Positions 1 to 10,700 of a stretch of 64,000 nt of DNA are shown here, one piece after another. How positions within the stretch are numbered: the first letter of the stretch is position 1; each line of letters starts with the position of its first letter. Origin of the DNA: Mesotaenium endlicherianum (Eukaryota; Streptophyta; Zygnematophyceae; Zygnematales; Mesotaeniaceae); NCBI GenBank assembly GCA_009602735.1, contig WELA01011174.1, positions 99,973 to 163,972 on the forward strand. The letters are read 5' to 3'. Under the pieces are notes generated by a model. The model saw only the letters and a list, made by a program, of their open reading frames with translations, was not told the origin of the DNA and did no database searches. Both the position numbers and the translations under genes were made by a program.

Positions 1-459
1 CCCCCCCCCCCCGCGCGCGCGTACGCCCGGGTGGTATCCCGGCAGAGATCGAGTCAGCAAAAGAAAGTCTGTGTGCAGTCTCGCAAAGTGCGTGAGTTGA
101 CAGGTGACCCATGCTGGGTGATGTATTCTGAGCAGCTCCGTCGTCGTAAGCTGCTGCTTGAACGGGCCCATGATACATTCTTTTCTGCTGACACGTGCTT
201 CTTCCTTATAGCTAAGAGCAAGGACGGACACAACTTTTTCCAAATAGACATGATACTAACAGGGCACTCGTAGTAGGAGCAGGCCCCACATGCACGTGTG
301 AGAGGGCAAAACAAATGGCAAGGGAGGTGCAAAAAAGCAAGCAAGGGAACAAGGAGACACGCTAACAAGCGAATAAGAGCCCCGCACGGAGGGACTCCCA
401 CCAACACCCGGCGCCAGCCTCGGGAGAACGAGGAGGAAGCAGCGGCAGCGCCATCGTAC

Positions 460-3400
460 CCGCTGACGCGACGTGGGCGACGTTTCGCGGCTGCCGCGGT
501 CGGAGCCCTCCTGGCTGGCGGCCATGTAGAGCGACTCGTCGTCGCCGTACATGGACATGGAGGCCTCGGTGCGCGCGTCCTCGTCTGCCGTCATGTACGA
601 CATCGTGTCATCGTCCTGCCCCGCCGCCCGCCCGCCACCGCCCGCGTACTGGTGGTCCCTGTCCGAGCTGCACGGCCCACGAGCAGCCACGACCCACAGG
701 TCGGCTCCTCTAGTGAGAACAGGGAAGGGGGGAGGAACAGGAAAGGTGAGGCGGGAGGCGGGGGAGGAAGAGGAGGGGGAGGAGGGGCGGGGGGGTTGGC
801 TTGCTTGACTTCGATTACTCTAGTGGTGAGGGTTGTTTGGCACAGGTAGAGAGACTCTCGCGCCGTGCAGCAGCCCACCAAAGCCTCGCGAGCACAAGGA
901 CTGCGGGTTGAGTTTGGATTGCGGGCGGGCGTGCACGTGCGCATGTGCGTGCGAAGAAAGGGGCGTAGGTGGTGGAGCGGGAGAGGCTTGAGGAGCCTGG
1001 CATCAGGAGCAAATGCAGTCTGCAGGTATGCTGGGCACCGCAGCGTGGCTCCCAGCGTGTCCTAGCCACCCACCCCGCACGTGCGCGCACTTGGGAAAGC
1101 ACTTCTCTCCCAATTGTGTCTGTCTCAGCAGCCTCTGTCCGCTTCTTGCACGGGTGCCCAGCTTTCGTATACCCCCTACCCCTACTTTGATGAGGCCACT
1201 ATCAATCAGCAATTGGGCGTTGCACACCCATGGGCAGACGAAGGGAGAGAGTGCGCAACTTCCTGAGACAATGTGCACACACACTCTCACACACTCTGAT
1301 GGAAGCAGAGTGTGTGTCACAGCCTGGCCCCAGCTCTTTGGTCAATGCTGATCAAGAACTTGCACGCAAACGGTACTCTACAGCAGACTAAACACCCCCG
1401 AGGGCCCCAGGAGTCTCCTTTGGTCTCTGAGTCTTACTCAAGCTAGGCCTTCACAACCTGGTGCATCTTGTGCAAGACTTCAGAGGCCTCCTGAGCTTTT
1501 GCGCTGGGGCATACTAGGGAGTTTCTCTCCTGCCCCCCCCCCCCAAAGTTCAACTCCCCATTCACCATTCAAAGCAGACGATGTCGCACAAATGGAAGAG
1601 GAAAGCGGCATCTGCATGCACGCACGCACGCACACGCACCTGCTGCGGGGGGGCGTGCGGCCGCCAGCTGTCTTCTTGTTCGCGTACTTGATGGTGAGCA
1701 CCAGGCAGGGCGCGCCCATGGGCCCCGCAGTCTCGCGGTTGGTGGCAATGAAGAGCATGCGCTGCACGCTGCCCTGCAGGTCGCCAAACTCCGCCAGGTC
1801 CAGGATGGCGCGCCCCAGCAGGGGCCCCTTGGCCTGCTTGCCGGCCTGCGCGTCCGGCTGCACCTCGTGGAGCGAGAACACCACCGATTTCTTCTGGAAG
1901 GGCTTGGGGCCCTGCACTCCGTGCTCCCTGTACAGCGTGGCCGGCACCTGCCGCACAGAGGGAGCGACACGCGTGCGCACAGGCAAGCGAGCGCGCACGC
2001 ACCCACATGCACATGCACGCACAGACACATGCACACATGCGCACGCACAAGCACGCACGTGTGCAAAACGCATGCATAGCACGGGTCAGTCAATGGTTCG
2101 TAGCAGTTGGGGCGTGCATGCAGATTTGCGTGTGCTTGGGTCCCTTTGTCGACACAAGCACTGAAGATTTTACTTTCCCGCTGTCACGAAAGTTTGCAAT
2201 GAAGCACATTCGAGCGAGCTATTTCGAGAGGAGCCTGGCAGTGGGCATGCGGTGCCGAACGACTCCGCAAGGAGAGGCTGCCCCCCGATGATGCCCTGTG
2301 TGTCAGCAGGCGCTAGCCTAAAGGAGGAGCAGGAGCAGCAGCAAGCGACGAGTACGAGTAGGAGACACGTAGCATGGAAGACGCCGGGCTAGCAAGGGGT
2401 GTGGATTGAGAGCGAGCGACATAGGGCGGAAATGCATGGAGACCACATAGGGCTAAGCATGGTGAGCCCCATATGGCTCCAGGCGAACAGCTGTGCGGTG
2501 GAAGCGGAACAACTTCCTGGGCTTTGTGGCGAGGCTTTAGCCGTGTACCGTGCAGGTGCAGGTGCGGACGTTCAAAGCCAGCTTCTCAACTGCACCCTGA
2601 GCAACCCCACGCATACCTGACGTGGGGAACCTACAAGTGGAAGTATAGCCGGCGAGCTGGTGCAGGCACCCACGCCCTCTGTGGGCAAGCGCCACAGGCC
2701 ACATCACGGACGTAGAACTGGTTTGAGGGACATTAACCAGGGCCAAGAGAGAGACAGGAACCCGGGCCAGGCTAAGTCAAAGGGCGTGAGTAGTTCTGAC
2801 CCAGCCGGTCGGCCCAACCCAACCAAGCCCACCCCACCCCACCCCAGCCAGCCCAGCAGTGACCTCTGCTCCCAAGGGCGTAAACTTTCATTCACGCTGA
2901 GATGCCCTGCCTATCAGCACCCAAGAAGCAGACAGAGCGCGCTGCCAGGCACCCGCACACGCACCCGCACGGTCTGGTCGATGACGAGCTTGGGAGGATC
3001 TGAAGAGCCTTCCTCCTGCGTCGCTCGCACGGGGGTGGTGAACCCGATCCTGCGGTCGCCCCGCTGCCACTGCACGCTGATGGGCACATCGGTCGTCATC
3101 CATGGCCTCACCTGCACCCCGCACGCATGCGCGCACACGCACATACAGACACACACACACACACACATGGGTTCATGCCACACGTCACGCCGCAGTGCAC
3201 TGCGTCCACTGGAGGCTCAAAGAAACCCCAGAGCCTGCCTCAACAGGGGAACTACAAAACTCCCGCTTTGCACATCTTTGCTGGCTGTTATCGTAGCACC
3301 CAGTGACTTGAGCGACACGAGAGGCTCAGACCATGTGAGACAGGCATTTTCCTTGAAGCTCCAATGACCCGCACCCTCTATCTGCCCCAATGGTGCAGCT

Positions 3401-5141
3401 CTATACCAACTTGCCAACCTGGGAAGGCTCCACTCCGCAGGCAGTAATGGGCACATGACATTGTGCCGTGGACAAGCCAAAACTCAACACTCGAAGGCAC
3501 AGCCTCCCTTTCGCGCAGTAAGATGCCAGGAAGATGAGAGTGCTCCTGATCTCAACGACGACTGCTGGATTTGTTTTTTAGGATCGAAGCATTAGGAAGG
3601 AGGATGAGGGCTATTGCCTGGTACAGCTACGCTGCCGTGATAGATCTCGAATCCCCAGACTAGCAAAGAAGTGGTTGCAGCTCAGAGAAATAGTGGCGTG
3701 CATGCTTCCTTGCTTCCAGCAGAAAGAATGACCCCCAAGCCTAAACCCCAGTAGGAGACTACATCTGCAGAAACCAAGGGACGCCCTTACTCCCTTGACG
3801 TCACTATCTTAGCCTCTCCATTCCCACCTATGGTTCCCTGTAAATGCTCAGCACAGGCTCATAAGACAAACATAGCAAGCGGGTCCTATGCTTATCACTT
3901 TCAGACGCCACTCCACATACACAACACTCCTGTACCTCCTGACTACCACCTGCTCCATCATTGGTACTTGAAGACAGCTGTCAGAGTCAAATTTAACTTC
4001 TCCTAGAATTCTACACCAATTTTCAGTACGGCAGCTGTCAGCGTCAAGTTTGACCTTCCCTATCATTTTTGCCCACTCTTACATACAGTCCCACATATAA
4101 AGCCTCTCTCCCATATGAGGTTGCTGGTTCTTGCCAATCTATACATGCCTGCTCGTTTGTCTGAAAGTGATGCATCCAACTCTACCTGGCGGGCGCTTGA
4201 GGACAGAGCATGTAAATCAGATGAAGGCCTCATAAAGCCCAGAGGCATTGGCGAATTGACATGAAAAGTGGTTCCATGGGAGTGCCTACACCGTTGGGAA
4301 ACTTAAAGGTAAGGGTCAACGTGTTCCAATGTGAGGCTGACAAAGGAGAAACTCAAATGCCAACCGACAGCTTTTGACGAATTAGGGACAGACTGAGATG
4401 ATCGCATTCAGTCAGTCATATGAAAAGATTCACTTCTTAATTGCCGGTCAAGTTCTGGAAGCCTAGCAGAAGATAGAGCAACTAGCAATGCTAGAAGGGC
4501 CTCCTAAACACAACTCTGTATTTGATCATTTGGAGGCTGATGCATGCACGGTTATGGAGCTTTTAAGTGCTTGGCTAAGCAGGAAGAATATATGCCTCAT
4601 GTCCGACCACTTAAACTGAAGGATGACAGTCTATACCGGAGAACAGATCATCATGTGGATGGCAGAGATGCGGAAGAACAAAGATGGTAGTTATTATCTG
4701 TAGAACTAGCTCCGCAGAAGTTAGTAGTGCATATGCTTCAAGTGATCCGCTTGCATGTTGACCTTACTAGTGAACCTCACTGCAGTCATGGTAAGCCTAG
4801 TAGCTAACTTAGAGGTTCAAGGAGTGCAATGAGTGGGACTGAAAGTGAAAAGAGCTGCAGAGAGGGATGAACTTGGCAACCATAAGATTAATCATTCCTA
4901 CTGCATAAACAGAATAAACCATGACGTAAGTCAGGATTTGAAATGTAGATAACAAAAGCTACCTAAGCACTCTTCTTGCGTACTTCTCACAAGCTCTGAA
5001 ACTACTAAGAATGACTTCTAACTACCGACGAATGAAGGCAGGATCGATAGGCTCTGTGATCACCCTCACCTCCTGTAAATGTATGTCAAAGTCAAAGCGT
5101 GTGGGAACCAAAGGACCATCCTTCCCTGACCGTATAGCCAT
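460..5141 (-). CDS. NT-C2 domain protein (EEIG1/EHBP1-type N-terminal C2), 3' end not resolved
   Basis: Minus-strand gene rebuilt from four exons: 5141-5070, 3111-2965, 1947-1640 and 667-460. All junctions are GT-AG and the phases agree (0, 0, then a split AG|C serine codon). The joined start reads Met-Ala-Ile-Arg, then FDFDIHLQE, VRPWMTTDVPISVQW and, in exon 3, KKSVVFSLHEVQ and GRAILDLAEFGDLQ. This is the strand order and the 'hLGxAxLDLAEF' hallmark of the NT-C2 domain, found in EEIG1/EHBP1 and in plant myosin-heavy-chain-like or PMI1-like proteins that link membranes to cytoskeleton. Exon 4 is an acidic, Ser/Met-rich linker. Intron 1 is about 2 kb. The gene probably continues left of 460; a Ser/Arg-rich frame lies near 54-195 but I could not fit its phase. 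The ATG at 5141 is the nearest start, but an upstream coding exon is not excluded. Plant NT-C2 proteins usually carry long coiled coils after the domain, so most of the protein may lie outside. Domain call firm; gene ends uncertain. Confidence 0.8.
740..800. repeat. G-rich purine tract in an NT-C2 gene intron
   Basis: About 60 bases of G runs separated by single A or short GA steps on the plus strand, inside the intron between exons 3 and 4 of the NT-C2 gene. On the transcribed sense this is a C/T-rich tract ahead of the exon-4 acceptor, so it may simply be an oversized polypyrimidine tract. The plus strand has enough G runs to form a G-quadruplex in principle. Confidence 0.6.
1612..1640. repeat. 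CGCA/CA microsatellite
   Basis: Short run of alternating CGCA and CACG units that abuts the exon-3 donor of the NT-C2 gene; the donor GTGCGTGTGCG is itself part of the repeat. Confidence 0.7.
1976..2066. repeat. CA/CGCA-rich microsatellite
   Basis: Imperfect CGCACA/CATGCA repeat of about 90 bases in the intron just upstream (on the minus strand) of NT-C2 exon 3. All the long reading frames that cross it are low-complexity artefacts. Confidence 0.75.
3112..5069 (-). other. Intron 1 of the NT-C2 gene
   Basis: No other gene recognised in these 2 kb. The donor is GAG|GTGAGG on the minus strand at 5069-5068 and the acceptor is GTGCAG at 3114-3112. Short frames (for example 3848-4248) show no family resemblance. 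Base composition moves from GC-rich at the exon-2 end to AT-richer near exon 1. Confidence 0.6.
3116..3171. repeat. CA microsatellite in intron 1
   Basis: CGCA followed by an uninterrupted run of about nine CA units, located a few bases from the exon-2 acceptor of the NT-C2 gene on the minus strand (where it reads TG-rich). Confidence 0.75.
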
Positions 5142-7741
5142 CTCTAGCGTCTCTTGTGAGCGCCAGATGCTCCTTGTTAGCCAGAGAACCAAGAAGGTAA
5201 TCTACAATGAAATGTGGTTGAATAATCTACAGAAGTCCAACATATATAAGTTCTGCAATAGGTCTCGGACAAGGGCACATCATATAATGTGCATCCAAGT
5301 AGAGCATTACTTAAGGCTGCCTGTGTTTGCTGTAGCATGAAAATTTGTTCTTGATAGCATCACCTTTTTTCCTAGTACATGCAGGTGACTAGAAGTGGAC
5401 TGTCACGGAGAGCTGATTGACCATATATGTCGATGTTGGTCTCAAAAAGCCAGAGATGGTAATCCAGCTAGAGATAGTCGTAGACCAGCAGCTTTGTTAG
5501 TCCACAAAACTGCTCTTACACGATGAGTATAGTATAATCTGTAACTTCCGTTCATGTGCTGCATCTCATCATATGAAAGCTTGGAGTAGCCGTCGTAACA
5601 GGCGATCGTCATTACCATCTGGCAGGCGCTTCTCGGGTGTTTTTGGGCGTGACGATCTTGAAGAGTTGACACGCCTGGCATGACGCCCATTTGGGCCGAG
5701 TACTCACCGTTCATTGTGTTATACCCAGTCCGGCCTGGTCTGCCCCACTCAGACACAGTTGTGCCTGATTTGAACAAATTACCGTCACTCCATCACTTCA
5801 ACTGACCGACTTCGTCGATTGTCTTGAAGCCTCCTGCAAATAGGTATATACATGAAGCGGACATTCCTTGTTATAATGATCTGGTGTAACTCGATATGTG
5901 CGATTTTAAATCAATGTTAAGAATTTTCTCGAAATGCTGTACCGTCCCTTTCACACTTGTGAGATGCTTACCGTCCGACGTCATGTTGGACAAACTGCCG
6001 GTGCCTGATAGGGTTGAGTATGTTCGTATTGTGACTTTGGTTGACCTTCTTGACTCTTTGGTTGGGTCTTCTTTAGTTCTCAAAGTATCAAACCTTACCT
6101 CGTCTTTTCCACGGATGTCGCGACGTGCACTTTCTTAAGCAAACAGAAAGGATGTTAGATACAGTTAAATATGATTAAATATCAATTAATTTGGAAGATT
6201 CCTTACTACATCGAAGGCCAAAATAATGGATGTACCAGTTTTGGAGCGGTCTTTTTCAGGGCAAATCATATTGCTCAACGCAGAGCAAGGCAGAGGGTAT
6301 CTAGGGTTCTCGATTCCTGAAAATATATGCCCCGCAAAAGATTCTTGCACTTTACAATACAGTCCCCAGACCTGGGGATATCAACTTGCTGCCAGACGTG
6401 AGGGCACGTTGTTGGCGCTTTTGGCAACATTTTGATCGCCAGGATTGCTTGTCACGCCATGTCCACTTTTGACGCTCAAGAACTACACAAAGCAACACAA
6501 AGCATGGCTGGGCCACGAATTTACGTGTGAGCGTTGTTCTTCATCGTCCTCGTCTTTCTGCCCCTTGCAATCCGTCCGGAAGAGCAATGGGTCCATTCAT
6601 CGGAGGCAAGGATACGCGTTTCCGTTCCTCACTGGCGATAATATAAACGTTACAATCAGCTTTGTGAAGAGTTTTGTACGAATGGCTCTTCAGTGCTCGC
6701 TCGGCGGAGGGCCCCTACCATGTCCCGTCATTGCGGGTAAGTTCTTACCGTCATTCATTAAGACAAACAAGCGGGGCCACCAGGTCAGTCATGCAGTGTG
6801 CTTCTCAGTTATCGTGTGTGGTCAAGCTATATTTAGAAATTCCTCTATATGGTCGGTATGTACATTGAGATGCAGTGATTAACTTGAGAAGCACCAACTC
6901 GTCGTGCTCCGCATCTGCTACTGAAGATAGTGATGTTAAATATTTGTCATTGCGCAGGTGTTGGGGAGAAAAGCCGGACCGTTTGCACGGTACCATGCTT
7001 TCCATGTGTGCGCGATGGCAGCGATGGGGCCCATGTTCAGTCATTTGGGAGAGCAAGAGTCAGTTCAAGCACAATGAGACCTGTTGTTATCAGGTCAAAT
7101 TCTTTGGTACAGAGAGGAGTGACAGAAGAAGCTGGTATATATTGTTGCTCTACTAGCAGGTAATTCGTAAGACAAGGAAGGCTGCCTTGTGTAATTGCTG
7201 ATGTTGACAGGTGTGGACAAGTTCTGCTCTGACATGCCCGTGTGCATCTGCATCAGGCTCGCCTTATGTATTCTGACTGTATGTATAGTATTGATGCTGC
7301 GGGCATCAGTCCGTTTCTTCGTGCATACACGAAGTTTCTTGTAGAATACTGACCTCCTTTGGTCTATGAACTTAGGAGCCTTAGGGGCCCTTGCTGAACC
7401 TGAAGATGGACAATTCATGGGGCCATTCTGTGGTCGGACTTGATTAGATTGTTTGGAAAGACGAAATAATAATGTCTAGCCGGTTAGATTCTACAGTGAG
7501 ACCTTGGCCTTGTGTGCTTTCTTGTTGGTAACGGTGCTACACGTACTTATAACAGTGCAAATGTGTCAGTACAAAATTACGCGTGACACAGTGCTCTCAC
7601 TGTCACTGTCTGCATTCGAGCCTCGCGTATGCCATCTAAGCTCTTCTTCTCTTTCTCTGCTACTTGCTCAGACTCTGTGCAGGACCAACGCTAGATTATC
7701 TCTTCAGTCAAAACCCTAGCCTGTCGCCAGAAGGTTCATTT
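5142..7741. other. Divergent intergenic and 5' region between two host genes
   Basis: About 2.6 kb separating the minus-strand NT-C2 gene from the plus-strand At3g49140-like gene, so it should hold both promoters and 5' UTRs. I see no recognisable gene. One exon-like frame lies on the minus strand at 5777-5563 with a good GTGAGT donor inside it, but I could not assign it. It may be a 5' exon of the NT-C2 transcript or chance. Confidence 0.4.
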
Positions 7742-10700
7742 ATGCTTCAAATGGCTCCCTCCACCAGGCGCAAGAGTAGCGGCAGGCGCCCAAGGCACAG
7801 GTCGTGCCAAGTGGTAGCCCTTGGTGCCGACCCTAGGTCTGGGCAGGGCACTCAAGGCACGCCACCTGGCAAGAAGGGAGCAAAGAAGTTTGCACCTTCA
7901 AAGCTGGGCTATCACCCCCTGGAGGATTTGCCAGCTCATGAGAAGGGCAAGGGCTTGATACCTGAAGGGCAGCTGACACCTGCAGAGATGGCTCGCACTA
8001 TTGCTGAGGTATCCATCGCGCTTTGACTCGAGGCAGAGGGGCCTTTTTCTGAACGTGCGAGCCTTTGTGGCTTCCACAGAAGAAGTTTGCATCATGTTCT
8101 GCTTGACTTTGACATGCCCCAGGCCCTCGAAGGCTCCGGGTGTAATTTTGCTGGCATGGGAAGCTTCAGTGGAAGATTAACAGAAGCTTATGAAATTATG
8201 AAAGCACTGGGGGCTATGTTCTGGAGCTGTTCAGTCGTTGGCCCTTTTTGCCTGGTTTCGCATGTACACTAAATGGCAGTTTGCAGAAGCATGTCGTGGA
8301 ATAGATGGGGGTTGTATATCTCGGTTGTGAAATGTGCCGGATTAAATATCCACCTTATGGACCTTCACTCTGCTGACGTTTTGCTTCTGTATCATGCAGG
8401 TTCACTCAGAAGGCATCCTCTTTGCTTCGACGGTCCCAGACGACGACTCTGTGCTCGGGACTGACATCAACTACCTCGTGGATCACAATGGAGGTATGGT
8501 GGAGATTGAGATCGGCAGAACAGTCTCACATGGGCACCGTGGCTGCTTGCTTCTTAACCTCAGCTTTCACCTCAGTGACTTTGAGCTGCACATCACTTTC
8601 AACTGGGGAGCGAGCACCATGCATCCCTGGATGTGTGCCTGTATCCCCCAGAGTGCCTGCAAGCTGGCTGCTGGGCCTCCTTCTTCGATGCCCCCTTCGT
8701 GTTGTCTATGCGTCCCAGCTCCTAAGTACCCGGCAGCTCGCCTGCGCCCCTGCTTGCAGAGTTCTATCTGGAACTGAATGATGACGACGAGATTTTGCGC
8801 AACCTGGAGGGTGACCCCACATGCTCGGTGAGACCCCTCTGTTGCCGACTCCACTCCTCCCTTTTTCCTTGGTTCCTGTTTCTCGTCATACCATGTTTGC
8901 ATAACTTCTGGGTGCTGGCAAAGGGTATGTGCACGGCGTCGTGGCAGGGCTTCCTTGCCCCTCTCTTGTGCCTTTGAATATGTAGGGTAAAGGTCATTGG
9001 TTGCATGGAAGCGCGACATGCCACCTCCTTGGTTGTCTTCTTTGGGATGCGGGACCACTGCTGGCAGTGGAGGGTTTCGTCTGAATCATTTTGCAGCTCC
9101 TGCGAGCGGTCAGGGTTGCATATTTTGGCATAGGGTTGCATTCCTGCGCACGCCACTTGGGCTCTTATTCAGGAGGGAAGAAAGCAACGAGGTTACATCT
9201 GACGGCCTCCTGGTTGCACTCCGCCTCTGTTCTGTTGGCAGGTCTTGATTGGCTTCGGCACGATGGACGAGGTGTCGCTGGGCGACGTGGTGGAGGAGGT
9301 CGACGAGGACAGCGACAACGACAGCAACGACGGCAGCGGCCCTGATGACGACAGCGACTCAGAGGAGGTGGTGGTGGAGCTCACCGAGGAGGACCTGCAG
9401 GTCTGCTCTCCTCTCCAGCCTCTTTGTCCAGCCTCGGTGTGCAGCCGCCTCGCAATCCCCGTTCTATCCATAGGTGGTTCTTCTGGCTTCTGTGCTTCCT
9501 TCCTTTATCTTCAGTGAGTACCGCCCCTGGCAGTATGAAGTGTGGGCGGCTGCTCTCTGAGAACTTTCTTGGCCTCAGGATGGCAGGCAACGGCACCCCC
9601 GAGCACTGATTGCAGATGAGTTTGTAGCAATAGCAGAGACTCGGCTTGTGGGCGAGAAGGCTAGCCCGTCAGGCTTCTTGGCGACGACAGCGTGCATGTG
9701 CATTCGTGCATGCTACCGGTGCCATGGCCGCCCCGGCTGCCATTTGGCTTTTTCCACTACAGCAGCAGGGCAATACCTACTCCTGGATGCTGACGGCACG
9801 ACCCTGACCTAGGACCCTGACCTAGGATTTCGACCTGTTCCCACGTTGCTCATCTGACCCCAAACTTTGTCTTGAGGTCACCCTCATTGCACTCTCTCGT
9901 CCTTTTGTCCTTCGGTCGTGGTGGGCTGATGCAGTTCTGGGGCGCCATGTTCCCTGGCGGCCTTGGGCGCCTGCTCGAGAGCTTCACGCCGGAAGCCATG
10001 GGGACGCTGGGTGCGTGGGGGGGGCTTGAGACGCTGCAGTGGATCCACCCCCGGGAGTTTGCCACTCGCCTCGCTGACGTGCGCTCCCCGCCCCACGCCC
10101 CCCCTTCCCTTTTCTGTCTTCCCACTCTAGTCCTGCTGGTTTCTGTTTGAGGAACTGAGGAGAGCGGGCAGAGGCTCCGTTTGGACACGTGTATAGGTAG
10201 GTCTTCTGTAGCGTTGTGGGACTGGTCTGTATCTGGACTTTGTCGTTTGCTCAGTTGCTCCGAAAAGGGGGGGACGTCTGGCTGGTTGGCTGGCTGGCTC
10301 ACTCGGCTCGGGCGCGTGTGGCTGGCTGGGTGCTCTGTCGAGGAGCAGGCTGCCACTGCCGACAACGGGAGAGAGATGGACCACCCCACGAAGAGGATCA
10401 CGGTGACAGGTGTCGTAAGGAGGGCCACGAGCGAGGAGGAGACGAGGATCCGCGAGCTGTGGGACGAGAACTACGTGGAGTATGACGACCGGTCGGATTC
10501 AGACACGGAGTTTGGCGCCTCGTTTGAGGACTCTGCCCACGAGGAGGGCGAGGAGGTGGAGGGGTATGGCGAGGACGAGGAGGATGCGGAGGGTTCAGAC
10601 CGAAAGGGAGGCTCTTCTGCCAAGGGGACAGCTGGCAGAGGGGGGAGAGCGGACGGGGCAAGCAAGGGCAGGGGCCTTCTTGGGGGGGGGGTCTTGTCGG

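Noticed and set aside
298-849. Plus-strand frames of 80-183 codons at the left edge
   Set aside because: Low-complexity Arg/Gly shadows of the minus-strand NT-C2 exon 4 and its purine-rich intron.
1480-2093. Several overlapping frames on both strands over 500 bases
   Set aside because: Only one minus-strand frame carries the NT-C2 sequence (1947-1640); the rest read through the CA/CGCA repeat.
4440-4900. Possible decayed integrase-like sequence in NT-C2 intron 1
   Set aside because: A few suggestive residues only; no conserved zinc-finger or DDE spacing, and no LTR nearby.
9580-9620. Extra exon in the At3g49140-like gene after CCTCAG at 9578
   Set aside because: The frame is open but adds residues with no match to the family, while joining 9400 directly to 9935 restores the conserved order.
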